Origin: Thecaphora thlaspeos
Taxonomy: Eukaryota > Basidiomycota > Ustilaginomycetes > Urocystidales > Glomosporiaceae
Length of the DNA: 46,301 nucleotides
Direction: 5' to 3'
Assembly (NCBI GenBank): GCA_900291925.1
Contig: UWYS01000024.1
Span: 1-46,301, forward strand
Below are positions 1-10,140 of the stretch, piece by piece (the first letter of the stretch is position 1; each line of letters starts with the position of its first letter). The notes under the pieces were generated by a model that was not told where the DNA came from, did not search any database, and saw nothing but the letters and a program-made list of their open reading frames with translations. A program made the translations under genes and the position numbers.

Positions 1-285
1 ACTCACTTGCACTGGATCCCTCCCTGCCTGGGCTAAGCAGTCTTGAGGCCTACAACATCCACCTGATCTTCTGTGATGCCTATGGCAGCTGTGGAGGACT
101 TGGCAAGCCAGACTAGTTGTGCATTGCTGTAGTTGTACTTGAACATAGTGTATTGCCTTTTTGGTGTGGTCATCAATACAAGAGATGGTGTGCCATAGTG
201 TGAGGAGATGGTGGTAGAAAGGAGGTGGATAGGAAATCTGCAAGCTTGCAGGGAGGACAGGTTCCCAGGGAGATGTTAGTTGCAC
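1..285 (-). mobile_element. CG-depleted transposon fragment, same family as the one at 10115
   Basis: Read on the minus strand, 285 to about 150 matches the start of the decayed element at 10115-10190. Both share GCAGGGT-CAACTAAC, then TCTCCCTGGGAA, then a TTTCTACCACCAT stretch and GGCACACCATCTC, with small gaps between. In this copy a short reading frame follows (ATG near 172, about 46 codons), but I do not recognise its product. The body of the element would run off the left edge of the window. There is no CG dinucleotide in this stretch. Confidence 0.5.
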
Positions 286-1800
286 CCTGCAGGGGGTGTC
301 CATAGCCAGTCCCCCAATGGGGTCCAGCCAGCTTTGGAAAACCAGTCCAGCCTCAATTGCTGCAGGCTGAAAAATGTTGGATTTGGGGGGGGGGTTACCT
401 CTGCCTCCCCAGTACCAGCTCAAACTTCCTTGGGGGAGCACAGTCTTCTTGAAGGGACTGCTGTCACTGTTGCAGAGAGGGAGGCCATGTTGGAACAGGA
501 GCAGAGCATAGATTGGACCATTGTCAGGTCCCAGTCAGACCAGCACAACACCCTCCTCATTGACTCCACAGGACTCCTCTTTGCTGTCCATATTGGAAGC
601 CCTGGTACATCAGACTTCAATGAAAGGATTGTGGCCTTGAGCAAGCTGCAATCATATTGGCAGAGTCTGGGGGGTCTAAAAAGGTAAAGTCTTATTGCAG
701 CAAGTTTCAGACCTTCCACATCATGGTTTCTGGACCTGTCAAGGAGCCAAGCCTGCTGAGTCAGAGAGAAGGAGGCCACCTTCAATTCCAGTATAACAAC
801 AACATCAATGCATGCACAGCCTTTCTTACCAATAAACATGTCAATAGCATCTGCCAATATTGCAACCAGACTTCTGGTCATCCTTCACATACCTTCATGG
901 CAGTACAGGGAAGAGAGCAACAAGGCAGTCTGGAAGATTCCTGGTGCATTTTCTTGGTCTTCCTTTCCCTGCCTTGCTGTTAACCTCCCCAGCAACAACA
1001 CCATCAGCCTTCCTCATTGCAAAAAGGTGACTTTTCTGGCAGTCTCTGGTATTTATTTATTTATTGCTTTGGCAACTTCCCAGAGGGTCAGGCAGCCCTC
1101 CAACTCTGGGAGATTGGTGTAGAGGTATGGAAAGCAGGTGACTTCTTTCTCTTCCTGTCTTGAACCATCACTCACTGGAACATGCCAACAGATCCATGCT
1201 TTACTTGTGGTGTCCTCATCACTTTTTGATGCTTCTCTGCTTTGCTGGAGCTATTGCAACCAGATACATTGGTGAGGTGAGGAAGAATAATCCTGATTGT
1301 TTTGAAATGTTCCTCAAGCAATCCAGGAAGAGTGGTGGAGTATGTGGGAACATCAAAGGGAGCAGGTGTTTAAAGTCCTCCAGCACATGTACATAGCCAT
1401 TGGTTCTTGGATGTACTGCAATGAAAACAGTATACAGCAAGCATTACAAAGGAGGAGTGTCAAGCATGGTTGACAGATCCACCAGCAGCTTGTTGCTCTT
1501 GATATTTCTCCAGCTGCAAAAGCAACTTTGTGCTCCCAAGTTCTGAGGTACAGAAGGCATCCAATTGAGTGGCTACTGTGCAAGGAGGCAAGCTGTGTGC
1601 AGCCACAGCATTTGATCTCCTCAATGATGATCATACTCTGGGAGAAGAACTTCCTCTCTGCATCACTTGAGAACTTGATTGTCCTCTCACCATAGGCAGA
1701 TCTGACTGGCAGCTGTCCCAAAAGCCCAACATCATACTCCTGCCAGAGATTCTCCACCATATCAACATCCCAGGACATTGTCATGGCCAGGCAGTGTGGT

Positions 1801-2785
1801 CAGCAACTTGCTCTCTGGCAAGCAAGTCTCTGTTCCCTGACCAGAGACTTCCTCTTCACAGGTCCAAGTTGTTGGGGGAACAGACAGTTCATGACAGTGG
1901 CAAGGACAATCATGCATGTGAGGCAGACAATGTGGCCAGAGCTGGACATCAGGCAGGTATTGGGAAGGACCATTGGGGGCAGGGTACATCAAGCCAGCAC
2001 ATCAGGTGTTTTGGGACAAGTGGGCAAGGGCTATTGTTACTGGGTGCAATCTCCGGGCAACAGGATATGAAGGCAAGGTGGCTGGTTGTATATATAGCTA
2101 AGCTGCTCTACAGATGGGGACTGGATCTGGCATCCAGTCTAGTCATACACAGTTGTTACAAGCTTGCCACATTGCTAGTGGAGAGCCTGACAACGCATTG
2201 CTAGCATTGCCATAACCATCAACATACATTGCAACATTGACACAAACCCCACCATCTTACCCACATACATGACATGCTTGCCAATGGTGCCCACAAGCAT
2301 TACCAACTTAACCCAACTGCCACCAAGTGTTGCTCTGCCCTCTGACATGGGATCAAAGTGGCAACAGCCCTCAAGCAAGAGCAACTTCCTCAGCAGGGTG
2401 CAAGTAGGCCTGTAGGCTTCTTTCCAGCCAGGCAAGTTGCTGCACCTAATAGCACTGCTGTTACACCAGATCCACTCCCCATCCATATGGCTGCCTAGCT
2501 ATATATACAAGCAGCCACCTTGCCTTCATATCCTGCTGCCTAGAGGTTGCACCCTGTAACAATAACCCTTCCTCCACACATCCTGAAACACCTGGCACAC
2601 CAACTGGGTGTACCTAGCCCCAATGGCTTTCCCCAATGCTTGCCCTGCATCCAGCTCTGTTGCACCATTTGTCCACCACATGTAGTGGTCTTTGCAGCCT
2701 CCCCACACCAGTTGTTCCCCAGCAACTTGGTCATGTAGTGAGTAAGTCCCTGTGTCCTGACAAGCAACTTGCTAGCCTATGAGTA
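1801..2785. repeat. Imperfect inverted repeat, arms of about 320-335 bp, each with a TATATATAG box
   Basis: The plus strand at about 1801-2135 is homologous, with scattered substitutions and small gaps, to the minus strand of about 2465-2785. The best-conserved core is the arm end: GTTATTGTTAC-GGGTGCAA, then CAGGATATGAAGGCAAGGTG, then GTTGTATATATAGCTA (2031-2100), and the same order on the minus strand at 2545-2477. A spacer of about 330 bp lies between the arms. A TATA box in each arm would suit two LTRs in opposite orientation or a foldback element. No internal coding region identifies the type. Confidence 0.6.
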
Positions 2786-2826
2786 AGCTGCTGGCTGGCT
2801 GTAACATCCTTCAACATGCCCAGCTT

Positions 2827-3812
2827 CGCTTGGTTTGGCCATTGCTCAGCTGTTGTTTGAGTTGAAAGCCCAATCCAACCAGTCCCTGATGTTGACAGTG
2901 AAGCTGGCCAAGACATGGGACTGAGCACAACTTTGCCATGCATTCACAAAACTCGCCATGAAACTGCTTTGCCGAGCGTGCCGCCCAACGGAACCTGCCG
3001 CCACCGAGAGCTTTTAGCCGCGCCGTGGGCAAGCTCGCTCGCGCCCCCCCCCGCCCCCCCCACCTCGGCCTCTTGCGCTCTTCTCTCGGTCGACATAGGA
3101 TGCATCGCTAGCCAGCCGACGACCCGGGAGACGTGTTGCCTCTTTCCTTGGAAAACCCGCTGGCGTTCAAGGGGCGTTCATGCGCCACCCACCGTCCGCC
3201 TCGCCCGCCTCGCCCGCCTCGCCCGCCTCGCCCGCCTCGCCCGCCTCGCCCGCCCGACTCAGCGCACCCCAGGCAATCGCTACTAGTCAGCAGTGCGCAC
3301 GCGTTGCGGTCGCTCCTCCTCCCAACGCCTGCCTACCTCCTCCATAGACGCCGCAACGCTCGACTGCCTCGTCGCTCCTATCCAGGCTGGAGGCAAGTGC
3401 TCATCGACCATGAGCCTCTCAGTCAGCTGGCGCGCAGGCAGGCTGCCAGGCAGGCCCAAGCGGGCCGCTCGACCGTTCCAGCGATCGAGGCCAAGAGGCA
3501 ATCTCGTCCATCTCCACGACTCCACCACAAGTCGCCGCGATCCATCGTTCGTTTCGGCGGGAGAAAGCAACGGCCCAACGGCCCAACACGCCACATTTTA
3601 TTGGCGTCGTCACGGTCGCCGCCGCCATAGGAAGAGAGAAGGACCTTCTTGTGGCCAACTGACTGCTGCTGCCTTTCCTCTCGGACCGAAGCAGGCTAGG
3701 GCGGCGGGACAAGTCGCCGCGCGCTGCAGCTAGATAGAGCGAAGGACGGGCTGACGGCTCGAGGGTGCGTCCCCTCGAGGACGAGGACGAGGACTACGGA
3801 GAGGTCAACGGG
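2827..3812. other. Non-coding stretch between desert A and the secreted-protein promoter
   Basis: GC-rich with normal CG content. Open frames on both strands are low-complexity and overlap one another, and I see no domain in them. The stretch holds a nine-base tandem repeat at 3196-3249 and a purine-rich GAGGACGAGGACGAGGA run near 3777. I see no gene here. Confidence 0.5.
3196..3249 (+). repeat. Tandem repeat, 6 copies of CCGCCTCGC
   Basis: Six perfect consecutive 9-bp units, followed by a partial unit (CCGCCCGAC). It lies about 560 bp upstream of the TATA box of the secreted-precursor gene. Confidence 0.95.
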
Positions 3813-3824
3813 TATATATATATA
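3813..3824 (+). promoter_or_regulatory. TATA box for the secreted-precursor gene
   Basis: An alternating TA run of twelve bases lies 269 bp upstream of the ATG at 4093. It is followed by a pyrimidine-rich leader (CTCCCTCCTCCCCCTTCC and similar), typical of strong fungal promoters. Assignment to this gene rests on position only. Confidence 0.55.
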
Positions 3825-4092
3825 GAGGGAGCTCGCGCCCTTCATCTCCCTCCTCCCCCTTCCATCCACATCATCTTTCTCGTCAGAGCTCGCCCTCACC
3901 ACCACCGACCCACCCTTTCACCTCGACCTCAACTTCGACTTCGACTTTGACCTTTTTTCGCGATCCTCCTCGTCACTCCGTCCCTCTCTCCCCCTCTCAC
4001 TTTAATCTTCCCCCCGAGCGACACCAGCACGCACACGCACGCACACGTACACGCTTCTCCCCGCCCACTGCCGACCACCGACGGCCGTCACC

Positions 4093-5082
4093 ATGCGCGT
4101 TCTTCGCCTCGCCGTCCTCGCCGCCGTCTCTGCCCTGTCGCTCCTGGGCGTTGTCGTCGCCGCGCCCAACTCGGCCCCCGTCGACGTCACCGGCGCTGCT
4201 GCTCCTCTCATCCAGCGAGATGACGCGGCCAACGAGCCGGTCGCAGCCGTGACCGAAGAGCCGGCCTCGGACCAGCTCGTCTACTTCAATTGGTGCTGGG
4301 ACCGCCGCCGCCACAGGTGGAACCGCCACTGGTGCAACTCGTGGGACCGTTTCTGCCGCTGCAACCGCTGGAACGAATGCGATCGCGATGACCGCGGCCG
4401 CTCTTACCGCGACCGCGACCGCGACGACGACGGCGGCGGTCGCGGGCACGGCAAGCGCGCCGAGACCGACGTCAGCTACCGCGGAGGCGACTGGGACCAA
4501 AGCGGCTATGCTGGCTACTACGGAGACCGCCACGGCCATCGCCACCACCACCACCGCAGCCTCGCCGACGAGGAGATGGAGGCTGAGCCGGAGCGACGCG
4601 ATGTGGGTACCTCGGCCGCAAACGACGGTGACTCGTCCCTCGAGAAGCGCCAGAGCTGGTCTGGCAACTCGCTCTGCCGCTGCAGTTCTTGGGGCCCTTG
4701 TCGCTGCATGTGCCGCAACGGCTGGTGCTGGCGCGAGTGGGGCTGGCGCGGCGCCAGCAATGGCGACGCCGCCGACGCCGCCACGGCACAGGACGGGTCC
4801 GAGGTGAGTGTCTCGAAGCGTGACGGCGACGACTCGGCAGCTTTGCTGGCCGCGTCGCTTATGGAAGCGGCGAGCCGCAGTCGGAATGCCGCTGAAGTTG
4901 TAAGGCAGGCGGAAGCGACGGCACCTGAGGTCACGCACAGTCACGACGACGACGACGACGGTGACGGACGCAGAGACTCGTCGGGCAGGCGGTGGCAGCG
5001 TCGCCGGCCTCAACTTGCGTGCGCGACTGGATCGGCGATGCCCAGAGACAACGAGGACGATGAAGGCGGCAGGGCGAGGTGA
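4093..5082 (+). CDS. Secreted Kex2-processed Trp/Cys-rich precursor protein
   Basis: A 329-residue open frame starts at ATG 4093 in good context (GTCACCATGC). Residues 1-24 form a signal peptide ending AVVVA-like before APNSAP. Lys-Arg pairs at 121-122, 185-186 and 242-243, plus Arg-Arg at 168-169, are Kex2-type sites. Module 1 (about 65-97) and module 2 (about 187-219) are very rich in Trp, Cys and Arg and share CRCxxWxxC (residues 88-96 and 195-203). Module 2 would be released as a peptide beginning with Gln187. Between them lie Arg/Asp repeats (96-113) and a His-rich patch (148-155). The tail is acidic. It resembles in plan the fungal KEX2-processed repeat proteins (repellents, RiPP precursors), but I recognise no named family. 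A perfect donor GAG|GTGAGT at 4804 with an acceptor ending at 4908 could remove 35 codons in frame. A second donor-like site overlaps the stop, so the C-terminus is uncertain. Function unknown. Confidence 0.75.
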   Translation: MRVLRLAVLAAVSALSLLGVVVAAPNSAPVDVTGAAAPLIQRDDAANEPVAAVTEEPASDQLVYFNWCWDRRRHRWNRHWCNSWDRFCRCNRWNECDRDDRGRSYRDRDRDDDGGGRGHGKRAETDVSYRGGDWDQSGYAGYYGDRHGHRHHHHRSLADEEMEAEPERRDVGTSAANDGDSSLEKRQSWSGNSLCRCSSWGPCRCMCRNGWCWREWGWRGASNGDAADAATAQDGSEVSVSKRDGDDSAALLAASLMEAASRSRNAAEVVRQAEATAPEVTHSHDDDDDGDGRRDSSGRRWQRRRPQLACATGSAMPRDNEDDEGGRAR

Positions 5083-6417
5083 GCCAATGGCTTGTGTCTT
5101 TACAGTGCCCCGGGCTTACTTTGGATCTCGTGGTCCTCGTGTGTCCTTTTTATTTCCTATTTTTTCGACCCCATCCTCCCATCGACAGACGCCTGACGAC
5201 ACGAAGGCCTAGGCGATTGATTATTGTGCGCGCGCAACATCGACGCTGCCGCATAAGCGGATGGGATCGAGGTCGATCTCGGTGAGTTCAGATAAACCGA
5301 CCTGTCCACTCCTGGCAATCACTGTGGGCCGGCTCTGTTAAGGACCGATCGGCTCAACTCGGTCACGATCATCTCAACCCGTTTGTTCCTTCCAGACGGC
5401 CGCCGCAGTGCACCGCCGCCAACGGCTCGGTTCCAGGGTTCTCTCGCCGTTTACTTGTCCGCCTTCCTTCGCCTGCCTCGCTCTCCATCCTAGTCTCTCT
5501 GTCCCAAGCCCGCACTGAGCCTTCTCGCATCAAGCATTGAGCCGCTCTAGGTGCTTTGGCGCCAGCTGTATTTCTACCTTGTCGATGCGGCCCTGTATCC
5601 TAGCCTTCCCTGCGCCGCTATCTATTAACCTCGACTACCGCTGAATCGAAGCGTTGTTGGTGTACCTCAAAATCTTCTCGACTGACTGGCTGAAAGAAGT
5701 GCAAGCGGAGAGGGGGTCCTCGGAGCGGCTAAAGTCACGCGAGCTGCGGCTACGCTCCTCGCCGGCGACTCTGACGGGCGAGTCAGGCCGTCTCTGTGCA
5801 GACGACAGCTCAGTTTTGGTTCGGTTCGGTTCGGTTTGGTATCGTGTCTGTACGAGGACGATGGATTCGTTCACGATTAGACGTGGACGATGGGTTCATT
5901 CACAACTGGACGTGGACGATGGATTCATTCACAATTGTTACGGGTGGCAAGTGTGGACGGGTCATGTTGTGAGATGTCGCAACGTAGCGAGGGGGAGGTA
6001 CATTTGCGCTTGGGTGAGATGTGCAAACGGGTTTGCAGGGTCGACTATTGGATTGGATTGGACCGACGACGTCGTTTCTCTGCAAGGGGTTTGGGGGGGG
6101 GGGAGAAGACGAGGATGGACGTCGTTGCTCTTACGCTGAAAGCCGATGGAATTTGACGGTATGGAGGGCGGAGCGGTTTTAGAGAGGGTGGGGTTGAGGG
6201 CGGGTCGTGGAGGGAGAGAGGGGGAGGGAGCGGGGCATGGTTTGCTGATTGATGGGTATCTCGGCTCAGTCTTTGGGTGGGGACTTTTATCGAGCGGTTG
6301 TCGTCATGGCATCGACAATATGAATGGGGTATAGAGGCGTTGGAGTCGATGAGGGGTTGGGGATGCCGATTCTTTGTTGTTGCTGCCTGCAGGTCCTCGG
6401 ACGCTCGCGGGTGTCGG
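5083..6417. other. Intergenic stretch without a recognisable gene
   Basis: The 3' side of the secreted-precursor gene holds a T-rich stretch (5140-5170). Short GGTTC iterations lie at about 5817-5838, and a threefold 29-bp repeat at 5854-5940. Open frames here are short or mirror images of one another. Nothing supports a coding call. Confidence 0.5.
5854..5940 (+). repeat. Tandem repeat, 3 copies of a 29-bp unit
   Basis: Units run 5854-5882, 5883-5911 and 5912-5940. Each carries GGACGATGG-TTC-TTCAC, and they differ at a few bases, mostly transitions. There are only three copies, directly adjacent with no spacers, so this is a minisatellite and not a CRISPR array. Confidence 0.9.
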
Positions 6418-9400
6418 CTAGTCTTCGTCCATGGGAGCTGGTGCGGCGGCATCGATAGCCGCCTGATCGACGATGGCAAAAGGGGCTTGTGGCTGGTATC
6501 TTCGGGCCTTGGCCAGGTTTGCTTGATCGGCATGAGCGGGCGCGTCTCTGTCGCAGGGGCTTGCCGCGCCGTCGTCAGCTTGGCAAAGTCCTGGCACGCC
6601 GAGGGTCGAGATGCAGCCGAACGTCTGCGCCGTCGCGCCACGGAGCCTCAGGACCGGCGTTGGGCCGGGGACATGGCAGAATGGTGCAGAGCAGGGCTCT
6701 TTGCTCAGCGAAAAGAGCTCGTTGTTCGAGAAGCGTGACTCGGTGCCAATCTCGAAGACCAGCGTAAGGAGAGACGATGCTTGCCAGTGCTTGTCAACGT
6801 TGTCCGGATGGATCGATGGCCCGTGGAGGTGCTCCAACTTATATGTGGGACGTTCCCGGTACTTGACCTGCCACGCAATGAAGCTCATGCGTTCCTCCAT
6901 GTACGCTTCCATGCCATCATCACCGCCGGCCTGTTCGCTGCTCATCTCCTCTTCACCGTCCCTGCTGCCTCTGCGGTGGTCGGCAAAGGTGAGATCGGTG
7001 TTGTCGCCAACAAAGACCGGGATCAGGCCATCCACCCCGAGCTGGCTGTGACAGCATTGAAGAGCCGCCCCTCGCTTCCACAAGTTCCACAGGAACGGCG
7101 GCCGCGTGGCGGTCAGCGGGTCGTCGAGAGCAACAATGTGGGTGAAAGACATCCACGCCGTCGGCAGGTCCTTGATGACCGCATGCGACGAGATCGGCGC
7201 GAACATTTCCGGGCCCACCATGCCGTTGAGGAAACTTGTCAGGGAGATGGCCGTCAGGCTCTCAAATGCGGCATCGGAGCTTGCCTTGGCTGCCCCGTAC
7301 GCAGCGTCTCGGCCCATGGTGAGCAGGAGACGAGCAAGGAACTCGCCGATCGATCCGCGAAGGCCGAGCTCATTCCCGAGGGGTAGAAGGTCGCGGTAAA
7401 AAGTGTTGAGAACCTTGCTGTAGAAGCCTGGCCCCTGCGTCATCACCTTCCAAGCCGCGATAGCAAGCAGCGGCTCGCTCGGCACCGCCGTGTTACAGAT
7501 GCCGTTGCTGTTAATGTCGACGAGGAAGCGCATGTGGCTTTGTACGGCGGTGACGGCCATCTTTGCTGCGGACGTGTTAGAGCGAAGTGGGAGCAGCTCT
7601 AGGCAGCATCTTTGCGAAAGCAGGCTGACTACCACATCCGCGCTGTCCAGATTGGCATTGGCGGAACCCAACGGCTTCATCGCAAGCTTGGTGATGGCCG
7701 CGTCAACCACGGATCTGTCCTTTGACGCGTTCCACAGAGGGCGACCGAACAACTTGAGGTATCCGAGCGAAAGGGCATCGTTGGGGCAGCGGAGGGGACG
7801 GGCCTCAAGAACAAGAACATCGAGGGGAACATCCGTCCACGCCGGTAGACGCGTCTCGGTCGCGGCTCGTTGCGATCTCTCTAGTTCCTGCGGGGGCCGC
7901 GCTCGATCAATAGCGCTATTGGTATCCAGGAGGAGGAACCAAAATTCTAGTCGATGGCTCTTGCCCTTGCTCTGGCGATTGGATATCTCCGCAAAGCACC
8001 GGCGCAGGGCCGGAACCATGCCGGCAAGGGGAAATTCGTCGAGAAGTCCGAACTCGTCGATCGCAACGTATGCAATGCCGCGATGTCCGCTGGACAAAGC
8101 CTTGAGGCTCCGCTGCACGGGCCCGAGGGCGACAAGCGCGTCTGTGAGCTCCTCCATTGCGGGTACGAGCATCGACAGGATCAGCTTGGCAGCCTCGTCG
8201 GCCTCGTTGCGCAGCTGTTGGGCCTGCTTCATCATGGTTGGGCAAGTCTTGCCGAAAGCCAATGCCCTTTCAGAGACTTCCTCGAAGAGTGCTGAGCGCG
8301 AGGAGTGCTGGATGTCGACGGCTGCAAGAGGATACCACCACGGCCTGAATATCTCGGCCATCGAGCTGATCGATCCGGCTCGGGACCTGACGTTCTCCGC
8401 GGCGACGGTGAACCAAGCAGTGAGGAATGCGACCATAGCGAGGTTCGGGCCGCCAAAGCTCGCGGCGTGGTCTCGGAAGAAAGTGACGACGGGCTCGTCC
8501 GCGGTCGGGAATCCAGCGTCCGGGTCATCCGGACGGCGGCGTAGGTGCAAGATCAAGGTCGGCCATACTGCGCTCAACTCGTATACCTGAGCAGCATTTG
8601 CATGCCAGAACATGCAGACATGGCAAGACGCCGGGATGAGGGGGTCAGCATCAACAGCTAACAAGAATCAGCGTATGATCCCTGCCATTTTCAGTCGAAC
8701 ACGCACCATGCGAGTCTTGCCCGTACCAGACGACTGGATGATGGGCACGGTGCGGCCATAGACGGATCCCCTTTCATACCTGCGCCTGTAGTCGTGTAGT
8801 ATGCGGCCATTCAGGCGCAAGTGGGCGTTGCCAATGTATTCGCTGGAAAAGACTCGGGCGAACCTGTCGTAGCCATCTCTGAGAAAGGGAGAAAGAAGGG
8901 AGGGTGGGGTAACAGGGGGAAAGAGGTGGCAAGGGCGGCAAGAAGGGGGGGGGGTGGCGGAGGGTAAGAGGGCGGCCGAGATCAGGGGGCCGGGACGAGC
9001 AAGAAAGAGCTCAACTCGGGCAGCCATGCAAATGCTATCACTACTCTACTTACTGCACCTCGGGCGTGTTGAGGATTGGCGAGACCGGCGAAGGCGCTGA
9101 GAGGTGAATCGGCAGCCAGGCGGCCCAGGCAAGCGAATAGAGAAGGCGAGAGAAAGGTCAGCGGCAAGGCCGTTTGGTGATAGACAAAAGCAGGCCGTTG
9201 AGGTCCGGTATGCCGAGCATGAGTGGCCCAGACATAGACTTACGCTTGAAAGCAGAGCGCAGCAGTGCGTCCATGACACCGTAAAAGTCAAAGTCTCCGT
9301 CGGAGCCTACCTGGAACTGACGTGCGGTCCTGGTGCATAGCTCCCTGAATGCGACGAGGTCGATTGTTGGGCTGTAGTATAGCTGCCAGGCTTGCTGCTG

Positions 9401-9672
9401 TCCTCGCGGAAGACTCGCCGCTTGATACCCGTGGGGAAGTCGGGATGGTTGAGCTTCGGCTTGAGGCCCTCGCAGAACTTCAAGACAAAGGAAGGACCAT
9501 TTGGGCGGACAGCTCATCGACAGGCCGTTTCGCAACCACCGCGCAGCATGCTATGCGAACTCTCGATAGCGATTCCGTGCGACTGGCAGAAGGCCATCAG
9601 ATTGCGAGAGCGGCTGGGCGGAGATTGCGACCGAGTTGACGGGGCCGAGCCGTCTGACGAGGCAGACGACAT
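6418..9672 (-). CDS. Crinkler/RHS-like P-loop NTPase family gene, 5' part apparently disrupted
   Basis: The main exon (8663 to the stop at 6418) encodes about 747 residues. It contains GFPTADEPVV-FFRDH and a Walker-B-like VAIDEFGLLDE (about 8035-8070), followed by EFWFLLLDTNS and PAWTDVPLDVL. Just upstream, a separate exon (about 8887-8707, acceptor TTTCTCAG) carries the P-loop VPIIQSSGTGKTR. This arrangement is what I remember of the large fungal P-loop NTPase family related to Crinkler-type effectors. A further 5' exon (9672 to about 9244, donor C|GTAAGT) begins MSSASSDGSAPS and includes FCEGLKPKLNHPDF and IDLVAFRELCTRTA. That exon has an in-frame TGA (9514-9516) and an apparent two-base shift near 9377-9384, so the gene is either broken or mis-modelled. 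The splice phase between P-loop and main exon is also unresolved. It sits beside a decayed transposon. The role could be an effector-like or selfish NTPase; substrate unknown. Confidence 0.6.
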
Positions 9673-10140
9673 GACTGGAGATAGGATCGGCGCAAAGGGA
9701 CAAGAACCAGGTGAGAGTAGGACCCGAGGAGATGAGGGGATGAAGGGACGAGGAGAGCGATGAGACAAAGGGGGCCACGATGGGTGTGCAGCCGGCGCCG
9801 GCTGCTGGCAGGAGCAGCGCTAGGCTGGACCGGACGGAGCGAGGGAGTCAGAGATTGAGGCCAGGATCGAGACTGCGTCGATTGGGAAAGACGCGACAAG
9901 CGGAGGTGTGTACTGTTGCGCGGGATGGGAAGAGTGGATGGCAGGATCGACGGAGGGTGGACTGGTGGAGGCGACAGTGGTGGGGGCGATGGTAGAGCTG
10001 ACGACAATGGTGGTTGGCGAGGGTGCCGGTAATGGTGGTGAGAGAGCTGTGGCGTCGCTGAGGGTGTGCGCGCGAAGACGGGACTGAAATGGTCGAGAAA
10101 GGGAGAAGCCCCCAGCAGGGTACAACTAACCATTGACGCG
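9673..10140. other. Stretch between NTPase gene and decayed transposon
   Basis: On the minus strand this is Pro/Ser/Thr-rich in all open frames and pyrimidine-rich, as expected of the upstream region of the NTPase gene. I see no domain. It ends at the sharp edge of CpG desert B, whose element start (GCAGGGTACAACTAAC) lies at 10115-10130. Confidence 0.45.

Larger units (their letters stand above)
1..2826. repeat. CpG desert A: decayed transposon block
   Basis: Only two CG dinucleotides occur in the first 2826 bases (2054 and 2194); roughly 170 would be expected at this base composition. From 2827 onward CG becomes frequent again. No frame stays open for a full gene. One plus-strand stretch near 540-660 contains 'GLLFAVHIGSPGTSDFNERI', which loosely resembles a DDE-type transposase core, and a minus-strand stretch near 1560-1784 also looks protein-like, but neither can be assigned to a family. 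I read the block as nested, methylated and deaminated transposon copies. Confidence 0.7.

Noticed and set aside
3997..5013. A 338-codon minus-strand frame rich in Val/Ala
   Set aside because: It is antisense to the secreted precursor. The plus strand has a signal peptide, Kex2 sites and a TATA box; this one has only codon-bias composition.
5817..5838. GGTTCGGTTCGGTTC iteration as a telomere-like repeat
   Set aside because: There are only three to four units, the sequence does not match fungal telomeres (TTAGGG), and it lies far from any chromosome end signal.
5854..5940. CRISPR array
   Set aside because: There are three directly adjacent 29-bp units without spacers, in a eukaryotic genome.
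7490..8590. A 366-codon plus-strand frame
   Set aside because: It is antisense to the NTPase main exon and is compositionally a Ser/Arg-rich shadow.
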